Shown: one piece after another, positions 44,302 through 52,626 of the stretch
How positions within the stretch are numbered: position 1 is the first letter of the stretch
Layout: each line of letters begins with the position of its first letter
Assembly (NCBI GenBank): GCA_963677785.2
Contig: CAXXDH010000003.1
Span: forward strand, 744,001-808,000
Origin: G963665495 sp963677785
Lineage (GTDB): Bacteria; Desulfobacterota; Desulfovibrionia; Desulfovibrionales; Desulfovibrionaceae
DNA: 64,000 bases
Direction: 5' to 3'
The notes under the pieces: model-generated
What the model was told of the DNA's origin: nothing
The model's input: only the letters and a program-made list of their open reading frames with translations
Databases searched by the model: none
Translations under genes and position numbers: made by a program

Positions 44302-44528
44302 GGATAACCTCTTTCCCCCACGTATGCTGACCCTGTCCCGGCCTTTTTTCATACCACAACTTTAATCTCCTTTTTCATGTGGAAAAAAATGAACATTTAG
44401 CGTATAAATAAATTGTACGATTAAAAGCAGTGAAAACTAATCACAAAGGTATTCACGCTTGGTTGGGCATGTCTCGGGTTAGGGAAACTCCGTTTTTTTT
44501 GGGCAACTTGTCGTTGAGGAGGACTTCA

Positions 44529-47057
44529 ATGAAAAAGAATTGCACACAGACGATCGGCTTCAAACTTTCAGCCAGCTATGCGGTTTTGCTTATAGCCCTT
44601 ATAGTCGTCGGCTACACCGGCTACCACTCGTCCAGCAAAATCAACACCAATCTTGGTATGCTTTTCAACCGCTACTTGCCCAGCCTCGATCTGCTTATCG
44701 AAGCCGATCGGGATTTGCAGCAGCTTCTCGTTGCCGAACGCTCGCTTATGTTCACCGACATGGGATCGGACCACTTCGACAACCTGCTCAAAGATTATGA
44801 AGCAAACTACAAGCAGGCCCAGGAACGCTTTGCAAAATACACCCGCCTGGCTGAGACCAAGGAAGAAAAAGATCTCATCAAAGGCTATGACGTGGCTTTC
44901 AAGGACTGGAGCGCCGCCACCAAAAAGGTGATCGCCATCAAAAAATCCGGCACGCTGGACAGCAACCAGCAGGCTTCCGCTTTTTCCATGGGGGAAGCCA
45001 GTGAAAAATTTGAAGCCATGCGCGATTATATCGACAAACTGACGGAATTGAATCTGCAATACTCCAAAGTCAGAGAAGAAGAGTCAAATCAGGTTTTCAA
45101 CTACAGCATCATTTTGATAGCCTCCCTTACGGCGGCCATGATTGTTTTCGGCATTATTGTGGCCGTTATCATCGTCCGGTCCATATTGCGCAACCTCGGG
45201 GGCGAGCCGGATGAAATCGCTCAGATAGCCAAACAGGTCGCCATCGGCGATCTGGGACTCGACTTTCACGAAAACGCGCATCGCGACAGCGTGTATGAAG
45301 CCATGCGCACCATGGTTTCCGCTTCCAAAACCGTGGAAGGTATCGTCACAAAAATATCCAAAGGCGATCTGGCAACCGAAGTCGCCGTACGCTCTGAAAA
45401 CGACGGCATGCTGCATGCGCTGAAGCAACTTATCGCGGCTGAAAACGAAGTCAGCGACATTGCCGAAAAACTCTCCCAAGGCGATCTCGATCTCACGGTG
45501 ACCCCGCGATCTGAAAACGACCGGCTCATGAAATCCTTGTCGTCACTCGTGAACGCGGAAAACACTGTTGCCGACGCGGTGGAGAAGCTTTCCATCGGCA
45601 AACTTGACGTGGCCATTGCCGAGCGCTCGCAAAACGACAAACTGATTTCCGCCCTCACTCAACTCATTGCAGCGGAAACAAACGTCTGCGAGGTAGTGGA
45701 AAAACTCTCCAAAGGCGATCTCGAGGTTGTTATCGAGGCGCGTTCCAAAGAAGACAAGCTGCTGCTTTCACTTTCCGAATTGGTGGAAGCGGAAAAAAGC
45801 ACTGCCGCCGTCATGCAGCGTCTTGCGGTCGGAGATCTTGATCTGGAAACCCGCGAACGCTCCGCCAACGACATCCTGCTGCGCTCCGTAGCTGCCCTGC
45901 TCGAAGCAGAGAAACAATTGACCGATTCCGTACAAAAAATCGCCAAGGGCGATCTTAACGTCTCCATCTCCCCCCGTTCCGAAGTGGACAAGCTCAGCAT
46001 GGCGCTGCAAGACCTGGTTGCCGCGGAAAGCAGCGTGTCGGAAATCGCCGAGCAGCTGAGCCAGGGTAATCTCATGGTGACTGTAGCGAAACGCGACGAG
46101 AACGACATCCTCATGCAGTCGCTTTCCGACATGGTCGGCAGGTTGAGCGAAATTGTCCAGGAAGTGCAGTCCAGTGCGCACAATGTGGCGACGGGCAGCC
46201 AGGAAATCAGCGCCTCTTCCGAACTGCTTTCCCAAGGCGCTTCTCAACAGGCCGCTTCCATAGAGGAATCCTCCTCTTCCATGGAGGAAATGGCATCCAG
46301 CATCATGCAGAACGCGGACAATTCCAAGCAAACGGAAGCCATCGCCATCAAAGCCGCTGAAGACGCGCGCGAGTCAGGCAAAGCCGTGGCCCAGACCGTC
46401 TCGGCCATGAAGGAAATCGCGCAAAAGATCTCCATAATCGAAGAAATCGCCCGCCAGACGGATCTGCTCGCCCTGAACGCCGCGGTCGAAGCGGCTCGGG
46501 CCGGAGATCACGGCAAAGGGTTCGCCGTGGTCGCCTCGGAAGTACGCAAACTTGCCGAACGCAGCCAGGTCGCCGCATCCCAAATCAATGAAGTCTCCTC
46601 CGCCAGCCTGGATGTGGCGGAAAAAGCCGGAAGCCTGCTCGACAAACTCGTGCCTGACATCCAGAAAACCGCTGATCTGGTGCAGGAAATCAACGCCGCA
46701 AGCCAGGAGCAAAGCACCGGAGCCTCCCAGGTCAACGAGGCGCTGCAGCAGCTCGACAAGGTGATCCAGCAGAACGCCTCCTCGGCAGAGGAAATGGCTT
46801 CCACGGCGGAAGAGCTCTCCGGCCAGTCCAGCCAGCTGCAGCAGGCCATTGAATTCTTCCAGCTCGCTGAAGAGAACCGAGCTGCCCATGCTGCACAGGC
46901 CAAGCGCCGCCAGCAGCCCAAAGCCTACGCAGCCCTGGAAGCCGACACCGGGCAGCCACCCCGAAAAGTACAACACGACACAGCGAATCCGCCGAAAAAA
47001 ATCTCGGTGAACATGGACGAAGAAAGTCAGGGTGAAGAAGAGTTCGAGCGTTTCTAA
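44529..47057 (+). CDS. Methyl-accepting chemotaxis protein with a poly-HAMP array
   Basis: An 842-residue chemoreceptor. TM1 (about 10-30) and TM2 (about 190-215) flank a periplasmic four-helix-bundle sensor (4HB_MCP-like). A first HAMP (about 216-270) is followed by seven further HAMP-like units with an exact 39-residue period, each around a GDL core and a downstream R-S-x-x-[55 protein letters not shown] and so on. The signalling hairpin has [21 protein letters not shown] near residue 645, with flanking methylation helices. AGGAGG precedes the start; hairpins at 47090 and 47157 follow it. The array suggests amplified or multi-state signal conversion (inference). Confidence 0.94.
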   Translation: MKKNCTQTIGFKLSASYAVLLIALIVVGYTGYHSSSKINTNLGMLFNRYLPSLDLLIEADRDLQQLLVAERSLMFTDMGSDHFDNLLKDYEANYKQAQERFAKYTRLAETKEEKDLIKGYDVAFKDWSAATKKVIAIKKSGTLDSNQQASAFSMGEASEKFEAMRDYIDKLTELNLQYSKVREEESNQVFNYSIILIASLTAAMIVFGIIVAVIIVRSILRNLGGEPDEIAQIAKQVAIGDLGLDFHENAHRDSVYEAMRTMVSASKTVEGIVTKISKGDLATEVAVRSENDGMLHALKQLIAAENEVSDIAEKLSQGDLDLTVTPRSENDRLMKSLSSLVNAENTVADAVEKLSIGKLDVAIAERSQNDKLISALTQLIAAETNVCEVVEKLSKGDLEVVIEARSKEDKLLLSLSELVEAEKSTAAVMQRLAVGDLDLETRERSANDILLRSVAALLEAEKQLTDSVQKIAKGDLNVSISPRSEVDKLSMALQDLVAAESSVSEIAEQLSQGNLMVTVAKRDENDILMQSLSDMVGRLSEIVQEVQSSAHNVATGSQEISASSELLSQGASQQAASIEESSSSMEEMASSIMQNADNSKQTEAIAIKAAEDARESGKAVAQTVSAMKEIAQKISIIEEIARQTDLLALNAAVEAARAGDHGKGFAVVASEVRKLAERSQVAASQINEVSSASLDVAEKAGSLLDKLVPDIQKTADLVQEINAASQEQSTGASQVNEALQQLDKVIQQNASSAEEMASTAEELSGQSSQLQQAIEFFQLAEENRAAHAAQAKRRQQPKAYAALEADTGQPPRKVQHDTANPPKKISVNMDEESQGEEEFERF

Positions 47058-47089
47058 CGCATTTTAACTTTTAAATAATGCAGCCTCCG

Positions 47090-47129
47090 GCGGCCTGAGA
47101 ACCCTTTTGAAAAAGGATTCTCAGGCCGC
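47090..47129. terminator. Long stem-loop after the poly-HAMP receptor
   Basis: A 12-base stem (GCGGCCTGAGAA / TTCTCAGGCCGC) continues, after one mismatch, through CCTTTT/AAAAGG. No clean T-run follows on the + strand, so it may act mainly as an RNA stabiliser. Confidence 0.55.
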
Positions 47130-47156
47130 GCTTCTGCAGCCCGTTTCCCCAAATAA

Positions 47157-47196
47157 AACGCCAAGCCGCTGAAACACGACTTGGCGTTTTTCCTTT
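47157..47196 (+). terminator. Rho-independent terminator
   Basis: AACGCCAAG / CTTGGCGTT (9 bases each) is followed by TTTCCTTTTG. It would end transcripts from the chemoreceptor gene; the reverse strand is less T-rich. Confidence 0.75.
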
Positions 47197-47323
47197 TGTT
47201 CATTTCCAGCGCGGCTATCGCCGCTTGCCCCCCGCCTGCGGCGTGGTCGTTCGTATAACCGGGACCAACAAAATGTTACGTACTTCGTGCTCTCGGCACT
47301 ATCTTGTTTTCGGTGCTGCCGCT

Positions 47324-50300
47324 CTATTTTCCTGTCTGCTTGGCTTTTGCTGCGATGCTCAAACTATTGCTTTGGCCGTCCATACGCCATTGCATTGGGA
47401 TGGTGGTGTCGGGGTTGACCATTTCCCAACTGTCGAATTTGGCCATGGTACTCAGCGACCATAGGCAGACGCGGCCTTGGTCGTCGCTGTACCAGAGCAT
47501 GCTGGCGTTGCTGTTGACGGCGATCGAGCCGACAAAGTTCCAGTCCGGGGCGGGCTGATCCGTATCACGCACGAAGCCCCAGCCACTGTCTTTGTCGGTG
47601 TTGAGGATATTGGCGTTGCCGTCCACGCGCCAGTAAGCGGTATTGCCGGTGTCCGGATTGTACCAGAACAGGGTGGACGTGCCGTTGACGACGCCGATGG
47701 ACACGAGAGTCCACTGCGGGCCAACGGTGACCTCAGGACATACCTCACCCCAGTTTTCGTCGCGGGTCGAGGTAAGAAGTCGGCCGTCGTCGTCGAGCTG
47801 CCAGAAGAGCACGCTGCCGCTCTCCGTGTTGCGCCAGATAACGGAGTACTTGCCGCCGATGTCGGTCATGGCGAGGACCCGCCAATGTTCTCGAATGGGT
47901 TCGTTTGGTGCGACAAGTCCCCAAACGTCACTGGAAGTCGCATTTTCAAGATAGCAGCCGCCGTTCAGTTTCCAGAAAACGAGACGGGTCGTGTCGCTGT
48001 CCTGCCAGAAGAGCGTGGGATTGCCGTTTATCTCTGTTAAGCCGACAAGCTTCCAGTTCATCGGCACGCGATATTCGTTGGAAACATTGCCCCACCCGTC
48101 GCCTTCAGTTTCGTTGAGGATTTTGCCTTCATTGCTGAGCTGCCAGTAGACGACCTCGCCGCTGTCGGTATTGCGCCAGAAAAGCGCGCGGTATCCGCTT
48201 AAGGTCATCTCTCCCTCCAGTTGCCAGGAGGCGGACATGGTGAGGTTATCGGAGACGTATCCCCAACCGCCGTCTTGAGAGGTGTCGAGCTGACCGTCCG
48301 TGTTAAGCCGCCAGAACGCCACTTTGCCGTTGTCGTTATTCCGCCAGAGCAGCAAGTTGTTGCCTAGGGGAGTGGGTGAGGGCGTAGGAGTCGGCGAGGG
48401 GTCCGTCGAGGAGCTGGAGACAGTGACACTGGTCCCGCTGACGCTCATGAATCCGCTGCTGTCCGTGATCAGCAATTCGAACGCGTAGCTGGTGCTTGAA
48501 GCGGTTCGCACGGATTGCGCAGTCACTCCGCCAATGGCGTTCTGGCGCAGCGAGGACGCGGTCCGGGCGTAAAAATACGGTTTGCAGGTGTCCGCGTCGT
48601 ACAGGGTCACGATGGGGCCGGATGTCTGTTTCCAGGCGAAGGTCAGGGAGTTGCCCGTGGAATCGCAGCCGTTCAAGTAGATGGTTTCGCCGGAAGTCTT
48701 GTTTTGGTTGCCTCCCGCGTCGGCGTCAGGCACGGAGCCGTTGGTGACGTTGACCGCGATTTCGGCGCTGCCTTCCGCACCGTCATTGTCCGTGACCGTG
48801 AGCTGGAAAAGCAGGCCTGTGTCCGAATCGGGGGCTTTGAAGTCTGCCACGGCCTGGTCCGCGTTATTGATGGTGACGGCCGCGCCTTTGAGCTGGGTCC
48901 AGGAATAGGAGGCGATGGTTCCGTCGGAATCCGTGGAGCCCGAGCCGTCGAGCTGCACGCCGCCCGTTCCGGGCGCGACCTTGGTCTCAGCCGTGGCCGC
49001 GGCCGTGGGCGCTTTGTTGTCAAAGAACACGTTCACCGTGGTGATGTCCGAATCCTTCAGTCCGTTGGAGGCAGTGACCGTGAGCCTGTAGGCGTAGGCG
49101 CCGGCGGTCGAGGTGGAGAACGTGGTTTGGGCCGCGTTCGCGTCGCTCAATGTGGGGGTGGCCGGTCCGGAAACCAGCGCCCAGGCGTAGGCGGTGATGG
49201 AGCTGCCGTCCCTGGTCACGGAAGTCGAACCGCCCAGAGTCACAGTCGCCGAGGAACCGGACACGGACGCCGATCCCGAGGCCCGTGCGATGGGCGCCTT
49301 TTTGGTGGCGGATACGTTGACCACGCAGGTGTCGGTCGCGGTTTGGTTGTTGGAGTCTGTAACCGTGAGCTTGTAGGTATAGGTCCCTTCGGTGGTGGGG
49401 GTGATCTCGGCAACCTTGGCCGTGCTGTTGTTGATGGTGGGGTTGGCGGGTCCGGAAACCATGGCCCAGGCCCATGTATCGATGCTGGCGCCGTCGGCCG
49501 TGGCCTTGGAGCCCGAGCCGTTGAGGGAGACGGTCGTACCGCTTGTCACGGTCTGGTTGGGGCCGGCCGAGGCGATGGGGGAGGAGGTGTCGGCGGATTG
49601 CTGACTCCACTGGGCGTACAGGGTAGTGTCGGCGGTGATGTTGAATGTGGCGTTGGGCGCGTAGGAGGCGCCTGAGCCGTTGACCTTGTTGTTCCAGTTT
49701 TTGAAGTTGTAACCGGTGCGGGTGAGGGTGCCCTTGTCCTTCACGGTGACCGAGGCGTTGCCGCTATATTTATTGGCATCCGTGGGAGCTGTGCCGCCGG
49801 TGTTGTTGTTGCCGTTGTAGGTGACGCTATATTCTTCGCCGCCGCGGTAGACGACGTACAAGCCGGTTCCCGGCTCCGGGTTCAGTGTTGAATTTTCGTC
49901 GCTATTGAGGTAGCGGCTTTGATATTCGGCCAACCCGGTCACCCCAAGGCTGCCGGATATACTGCCGGTGTAGACCATTGCTGTGCCTGTGTCGCCCATG
50001 CTGACCGATCCGCCGCTGACCACGACGTCGCCGCCTGTGGAAGTTCCGGCGGCCTCTGATTTGCCCGCGTTCAGGGTGACTGCGCTTGTGGAACTATCCG
50101 TGGTTTCCAGGACGCCGGCCAGGGTCAGATTTCCGGACTGAGTGGAAGCGTCGACTGTGCCTGTCGCCGATACGGCGCCCAAAGACATTGCTGCGCTGCT
50201 GCTGATGGTGACCCCCCCGCCGCTGCTCACCTGCAGGCTGCTTCCTGTGATGGCGCCGCTTGTGGACTGCAAGGTGACGGAGCCGGAGGTAGTCGTGATG

Positions 50301-51184
50301 GAGCCGCTGCCGGATATTCCGGTTCCGCCATTGTCCCCGTCCCCGGTTAATGAAGTATTTCCGCCGGACTGTATGGCGCCGTCGCAGGCGACCCCAGCCT
50401 CCGTCCCGTCGGATTGGCCGGTGATGGATATGGTTCCGGTCGTATTCAGCGTGCTGGCACCATCAATCTCGGCGATGGAGACGCCCTGCGCCTGGCCCAC
50501 GCCGCGTCGATGCGCCGTCAGAGTGATCTTACCCGCTCCCGTGTCGATTTTTCCTTCAATGCGAATGCCGGGACACGTATCGCCGGAGCATTCATAGGTT
50601 TCACCATTGTTCGTGTAGGAACTCGTGTCGCCGACCTGAGCGAAATTGTTATAGCCTGTTATGGTTGCAGAGCCGCCGTTGGTCGAGATGGAACCGCTGC
50701 TCGTGAGTCTGAACTGGCCGATCTTCGTTCCGCCGTCGTCCCCGATTGCCGATTGCCCCGCCTTCGCTATAAAACTGATGCCGTTTGTATTTGCTGTGAT
50801 GGCGGCTTGCACCTCGATTCTGTAGGCGGCTTGCAGCACCAGGACTTTCGTAGCATCTATGTTCGGAGCAATAGCCTCCGTGACGATGATGCTTCCTTTC
50901 TGCGTGCCGGTTGTTCCTGTTTCGATGCCTACGTGCCAGCCGTCTTCAAGGGTGGCGACTATTACGGCGGCGCTAATTTTCGCGTTATCTGCTTTAGCGG
51001 TAAAAACGGTATCATTTGCGCCTTCTACCTTTTCATAGGTAGAAGGGACATCCTCACTGCCGACGGTAAAATCATGCGCGCCAAGCGCTGTGGGAGGAAA
51101 CAGGACGCATGAAACGGCGCAAAGTAAGAGCGACAAACAGACACGGAATATACTGGTGGCGTGTCCCGCGTGACGTGTGTTCAT
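47324..51184 (-). CDS. Large secreted repeat protein (PKD-like domains and six 57-residue C-terminal repeats)
   Basis: A 1286-residue exported protein of unknown function. A signal peptide (about 1-35, CLSLLLCAVSCVLFPPTALG) leads into a Ser/Thr/Gly-rich region with filamentous-hemagglutinin-like beta-solenoid character (about 100-430), a Listeria-Bacteroides-type repeat (about 465-545, TRTGYNFKNWNNKVNG ... YAQW), and PKD-like beta-sandwich repeats (about 545-900; GSGSTDSDGTIASYSW is characteristic). After a PTPTPSP linker come six about 57-residue repeats each with a FW(R/Y)N...(G)xVxFWxL core, possibly one beta-propeller. No cell-wall or outer-membrane anchor or T1/T9 signal was recognised. 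The start at 51184 has AGGGGGG. Confidence 0.88.
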   Translation of the reverse strand: MNTRHAGHATSIFRVCLSLLLCAVSCVLFPPTALGAHDFTVGSEDVPSTYEKVEGANDTVFTAKADNAKISAAVIVATLEDGWHVGIETGTTGTQKGSIIVTEAIAPNIDATKVLVLQAAYRIEVQAAITANTNGISFIAKAGQSAIGDDGGTKIGQFRLTSSGSISTNGGSATITGYNNFAQVGDTSSYTNNGETYECSGDTCPGIRIEGKIDTGAGKITLTAHRRGVGQAQGVSIAEIDGASTLNTTGTISITGQSDGTEAGVACDGAIQSGGNTSLTGDGDNGGTGISGSGSITTTSGSVTLQSTSGAITGSSLQVSSGGGVTISSSAAMSLGAVSATGTVDASTQSGNLTLAGVLETTDSSTSAVTLNAGKSEAAGTSTGGDVVVSGGSVSMGDTGTAMVYTGSISGSLGVTGLAEYQSRYLNSDENSTLNPEPGTGLYVVYRGGEEYSVTYNGNNNTGGTAPTDANKYSGNASVTVKDKGTLTRTGYNFKNWNNKVNGSGASYAPNATFNITADTTLYAQWSQQSADTSSPIASAGPNQTVTSGTTVSLNGSGSKATADGASIDTWAWAMVSGPANPTINNSTAKVAEITPTTEGTYTYKLTVTDSNNQTATDTCVVNVSATKKAPIARASGSASVSGSSATVTLGGSTSVTRDGSSITAYAWALVSGPATPTLSDANAAQTTFSTSTAGAYAYRLTVTASNGLKDSDITTVNVFFDNKAPTAAATAETKVAPGTGGVQLDGSGSTDSDGTIASYSWTQLKGAAVTINNADQAVADFKAPDSDTGLLFQLTVTDNDGAEGSAEIAVNVTNGSVPDADAGGNQNKTSGETIYLNGCDSTGNSLTFAWKQTSGPIVTLYDADTCKPYFYARTASSLRQNAIGGVTAQSVRTASSTSYAFELLITDSSGFMSVSGTSVTVSSSSTDPSPTPTPSPTPLGNNLLLWRNNDNGKVAFWRLNTDGQLDTSQDGGWGYVSDNLTMSASWQLEGEMTLSGYRALFWRNTDSGEVVYWQLSNEGKILNETEGDGWGNVSNEYRVPMNWKLVGLTEINGNPTLFWQDSDTTRLVFWKLNGGCYLENATSSDVWGLVAPNEPIREHWRVLAMTDIGGKYSVIWRNTESGSVLFWQLDDDGRLLTSTRDENWGEVCPEVTVGPQWTLVSIGVVNGTSTLFWYNPDTGNTAYWRVDGNANILNTDKDSGWGFVRDTDQPAPDWNFVGSIAVNSNASMLWYSDDQGRVCLWSLSTMAKFDSWEMVNPDTTIPMQWRMDGQSNSLSIAAKAKQTGK

Positions 51185-51272
51185 AAAAAGACCCCCCTAA
51201 AATTATCAGCAAGAGTTATTGAGTATAATTTTTAATGATTATGATACCCCATACGGAGGACAAGGAAAACTT

Positions 51273-51308
51273 TTTTTGGCGTATGAAATTCATTTCATAC
51301 GCCAAAAA
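51273..51308. repeat. Perfect 16-base inverted repeat in a divergent intergenic region
   Basis: TTTTTGGCGTATGAAA-TTCA-TTTCATACGCCAAAAA lies between the divergent large-protein and cytochrome genes. T-runs are on the 5' side of each strand, so it is not a usual terminator; an operator or cruciform is possible. A 14-base palindrome CAGCTTTTAAGCTG follows at 51396-51409. Nothing else is visible in the 335-base gap. Confidence 0.6.
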
Positions 51309-51519
51309 GGAAAAGCAACTGGTCAGGGCGTGTTTCTTCACGCCGGCCGGAGGGATGGCGTTTATGAGGTTGACCGGCAAACGCCATTTCAGTTTCAGCT
51401 TTTAAGCTGTTAAATGAAACAATTGGCAACCATTTTCGCCTCAGCGCCAAGCCTTGCCTCTTGCTCCCAGGCAAGCTACATAACAGTTTACGCTTCCCAC
51501 GCAACCAAGGAGTACCGCC

Positions 51520-52623
51520 ATGGACGTAGCTCAACTCATACCCCGGGCACTGCCTGTTCCCGCGCCTGTTCATCTGCTCGAAATGTTGCTTCTGGCTACC
51601 TTTGTGGTGCACATACTCCTGATGAACACGGTGCTGGGCGGCGCCATCATCGCGCTCTGCGGCGAGCTGTTCGGCGGCAGGGACGCCGCCTCCGGCGCCA
51701 AGAACCTCTCAAAAAACATGCCCGCCAACCTGGCCCTGACCGTCAACTTCGGCGTGGCGCCGCTGCTGTTCACCCAGGTGCTTTTCGGCCAGTTCCTGTA
51801 CACCAGCTGCATTCTTTCGGCCTGGTACTGGCTGGCCGTCGTCCTGCTGGTGATCATCGCCTATTACGGACTTTATCTCTATGACTTCAAATACGCCGGA
51901 CTCGCCAATCTCCGCCCCCTGGTCCTGGCCGTCAGCGTGCTGCTGCTGCTGGATACGGCTTTTATTTTCGTCAATGTCATGAGCATGGCCCAGACCCCTG
52001 CCGACTGGACCGCCTATTTCGACGATCCGGGCGGCCGGCTGCTGCACCTGTCCGATCCGACGCTCTGGCCGCGCTTTCTGCATTTTCTGACCGGATCCGT
52101 GGCCGTGGGCGGACTGTTCACGGCATTGCTTGCCCAACGCGCCCGCAACAAAGGACAGGAGGACATGCGCGGACAACTGGTCTGGGGCATGCGCTGGTTC
52201 ACCTCCGCCACCATTGTCCAGATCGGTGTGGGATTGTGGTTTTTCTACAGCCTGCCGCGCGAAATAATGACCATGATGCTCGGACGCAGCGGCATCATGA
52301 CCGGCCTGCTGCTGGCCGGAACGGGCATGACTCTGGTTTCGATCTATTTCGGATTCCGTAAAGATCCCAAGGCAGCCGCGGGCTCCGTGGTGCTCACCGT
52401 GGGCATCATGGCCGTGCTGCGCCATCTCGTACGTTTGGCCTACCTGGCGCCCTATTTCAGCCTCTCCCACCTCAAAACCCAGCTGCAGCTTTCGCCGCTG
52501 CTCCTGTTTCTGGCCAGCCTGGTGCTGGTGGTGGCCGCCTGTTTCTGGATCCTCAGGCAGGCAGCCGGCGCGCGTACGGGGCAGACGGAGCAGACAGGGC
52601 AACCAGACGGGAAGGAGGGCTAA
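51520..52623 (+). CDS. CydA-like membrane subunit (cytochrome bd superfamily), first of two
   Basis: A 367-residue polytopic membrane protein with about nine hydrophobic segments. The N-terminal segment has two His (residues 18 and 31, HLLEMLLLATFVVHILL), and NFGVAPLLFTQVLFGQFLY near residue 75 resembles the CydA region GVATGLTMEFQFG of cytochrome bd. It is homologous in layout to the first 310 residues of the downstream gene, so the pair resembles a CydA-CydA' heterodimer with no CydB. Heme ligation and quinol site are inferred, not shown. The start lies at ATG 51520 with AAGGAG upstream; the next gene begins three bases past its stop. Confidence 0.75.
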   Translation: MDVAQLIPRALPVPAPVHLLEMLLLATFVVHILLMNTVLGGAIIALCGELFGGRDAASGAKNLSKNMPANLALTVNFGVAPLLFTQVLFGQFLYTSCILSAWYWLAVVLLVIIAYYGLYLYDFKYAGLANLRPLVLAVSVLLLLDTAFIFVNVMSMAQTPADWTAYFDDPGGRLLHLSDPTLWPRFLHFLTGSVAVGGLFTALLAQRARNKGQEDMRGQLVWGMRWFTSATIVQIGVGLWFFYSLPREIMTMMLGRSGIMTGLLLAGTGMTLVSIYFGFRKDPKAAAGSVVLTVGIMAVLRHLVRLAYLAPYFSLSHLKTQLQLSPLLLFLASLVLVVAACFWILRQAAGARTGQTEQTGQPDGKEG

Positions 52624-52626
52624 GAC

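Noticed and set aside
47324..47560. Small + strand frame opposite the 3' end of the large secreted protein
   Set aside because: Overlaps the C-terminal propeller repeats of a well-supported minus-strand gene.
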